6,800 nucleotides of DNA from Bacillota bacterium (lineage in GTDB: Bacteria; Bacillota; Clostridia; Clostridiales; Clostridiaceae): NCBI GenBank assembly GCA_021779235.1, contig JAJYBA010000085.1, positions 1 through 6,800 on the forward strand, written 5' to 3'. Each line of letters opens with the position of its first letter. Position 1 is the stretch's first letter. Below are positions 5,545 through 6,800 of this stretch, piece after piece. The notes under the pieces are model-generated. The model was not told the DNA's origin and did not search any database. It saw nothing but the letters and a program-made list of their open reading frames with translations. The position numbers and the translations under genes were made by a program.

Positions 5545-6800
5545 CTAATATATTGGCTCTTGATTATTCATGGACCATCCATCACCTATTACATCATTTC
5601 TATCTATAGTATCCTCTTTTATTTCTACAGGTTTTAGTTTTTTTACAAGACCAAAAGGCTCCCTTAAAGAAAGTTTATCTCCACGTCCTGAGATAACCCA
5701 CAAAGTTTTATAGCCTTTTGGCATTACTTTTAGGGTTTCTTCACCCTTTCCATCTGTAAAATATATTAGTATGTTGGTATCAGTATTATTTACATACTTA
5801 AAGACTGGCGTGAATTTTGTACCGCCTCCAGTATTAAAGCGTGGCCTTATATTATTGATGGATTTCAGCTTGTAGACTTGTCTTATTTCAGTATCGCATT
5901 CCAGAAGCGTTATTTCATGCTTATAAGTTTTTACAATATTAAAAACTTCTTTTACTGCTCCATGAAATTCCTCCTCACTGATGCTACCACTTATGTCTAT
6001 TGCCAGGGTAATTCTAGCTGTATGTCCCCTAAGTTCTCCTCTTAAATCTAATCTATTAGGTTGACGTCTGCTTCTTCGTGTAATAGTCTTTTTTTTGTCA
6101 CCTTCTAAGGTTCCCATTAATCTCTTTAAATATATATTCCAGGGAATTTCGCCTTTATTACCCTTCAAACGATTGATCATGCTCTGCAAATAAATAGGAA
6201 CTGATCCCTTATCTGCTAGAGTTACAAATTTCTCAGTAAAATTTTTCAGAGTCTCTTCATCCATCTCTATGGATTCTTCCCATAAATCATGAGTACTAGA
6301 AACATCATATTCTTTTTCTATATGATTTTCCTTTGAGTCATCCTCTTCACTTTCATCCTTTTCCTCTAATAAATTTAGTGCCACTTGAATTTTATCAGCA
6401 TAATACTCCATAGGCATATTAGGCAGTAACTTTAAGCTATATTTGAAATTTATCTGCTCTAAAGTTGTAGCATAGGGTGGCAGATAATTTATATACTGAT
6501 TCACTACTATATCCATTGCCATGTTAATAGCTAAAGTACTAAATTTCCTTTTAAGCTCTTTTGCACGGTTTAAATGTAAAGATAATATGTGATGAATTTC
6601 ATGTTTAATAGTGCTTTTCATCTGATCTGCTGTTAAATTTAAAAATATATAAGGATTAAGATAAATGACGTACCTAGATAGCTTAAAATTCACAGCTGTA
6701 GGCGTAGTGATGTCATATCTTATCTCTCTAGACATTTGAAGTAGAAAATATCCATAAAAGTTTTCTTTGTCTTCTATGAGCATAAAATTAACTTGCTCTA
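5545..6800 (-). CDS. putative metallopeptidase with VWA-like domain (DUF2201 / COG3864 type), probably open at the window edge
   Basis: At least 412 residues, combining an N-terminal putative zinc peptidase domain with a C-terminal von Willebrand A-like domain. HEIHH (61-65, counting from the Met at 6781-6783) is an HExxH metal motif, followed by H70 and by NMAMDIVVNQ (87-96), where family members carry a conserved Asp/Asn segment. An acidic linker (about 137-158) follows. The VWA-like part has DISGS (263-267), T322 in GGGTKFTP and D344 in YFTDGKG, a complete metal-ion-dependent adhesion site. There is no signal peptide, so it is cytoplasmic. The frame stays open to position 6800 (EQVNF precedes the Met), no good ribosome binding site precedes 6783, and relatives usually have more residues before this point. 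The true start is therefore probably outside. Such genes commonly neighbour a MoxR-type AAA ATPase, which would lie off the right edge. The cellular role and peptidase activity are unproven. Confidence 0.85.
   Translation of the reverse strand, partial: EQVNFMLIEDKENFYGYFLLQMSREIRYDITTPTAVNFKLSRYVIYLNPYIFLNLTADQMKSTIKHEIHHILSLHLNRAKELKRKFSTLAINMAMDIVVNQYINYLPPYATTLEQINFKYSLKLLPNMPMEYYADKIQVALNLLEEKDESEEDDSKENHIEKEYDVSSTHDLWEESIEMDEETLKNFTEKFVTLADKGSVPIYLQSMINRLKGNKGEIPWNIYLKRLMGTLEGDKKKTITRRSRRQPNRLDLRGELRGHTARITLAIDISGSISEEEFHGAVKEVFNIVKTYKHEITLLECDTEIRQVYKLKSINNIRPRFNTGGGTKFTPVFKYVNNTDTNILIYFTDGKGEETLKVMPKGYKTLWVISGRGDKLSLREPFGLVKKLKPVEIKEDTIDRNDVIGDGWSMNNQEPIY

Overview
The window is AT-rich (most intergenic DNA is A/T), has strong AGGAGG-type ribosome binding sites, and encodes proteins rich in Lys, Ile, Asn and Glu. 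This points to a low-GC Gram-positive bacterium, most likely a member of the Clostridia. The species cannot be fixed from the sequence alone.

Layout. At the left edge, on the minus strand, is the 5' part of a TruA-family tRNA pseudouridine synthase gene (1-235). Positions 326-2800 hold two further minus-strand genes. Positions 2129-2800 encode an AraC-family regulator, and downstream of it 326-2047 encodes a cytoplasmic GH13 alpha-glucosidase of the oligo-1,6-glucosidase type. Diverging from the regulator across a 252-base intergenic region is a plus-strand GH13_20 neopullulanase / maltogenic amylase type enzyme (3053-4777). It is followed by a hairpin terminator and then a plus-strand peptide deformylase-like gene (4915-5325). 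Converging on that gene from the right edge is a minus-strand gene for a putative metallopeptidase with a VWA-like domain (5545 to the window end). It is open at the edge and probably starts outside.

How the genes fit together. The AraC regulator and the two amylolytic enzymes look like a small intracellular maltodextrin-degrading locus. The GH13_20 enzyme would cut imported maltodextrins or cyclodextrins, and the alpha-glucosidase would release glucose from the short products. Neither enzyme has a signal peptide, and no transporter is in the window. The divergent promoter region carries AGTATAT repeats 22 bases apart just upstream of an extended -10 promoter, a plausible binding arrangement for the AraC protein. 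A 10+3+10 palindrome lies directly upstream of the alpha-glucosidase ribosome binding site.

Most unusual signals. (1) A 33-base repeat (30/33 identical) occurs at the 3' end of two unrelated minus-strand genes, in the same orientation. One copy encodes the extra C-terminal tail of the alpha-glucosidase. (2) A 93-base near-perfect palindrome lies between the two convergent genes and has the wrong polarity for an ordinary terminator. (3) The deformylase-like protein keeps its metal ligands but has Met where the catalytic Gln normally sits. No CRISPR array, tRNA, rRNA, transposase gene or clearly new multi-gene system was seen.
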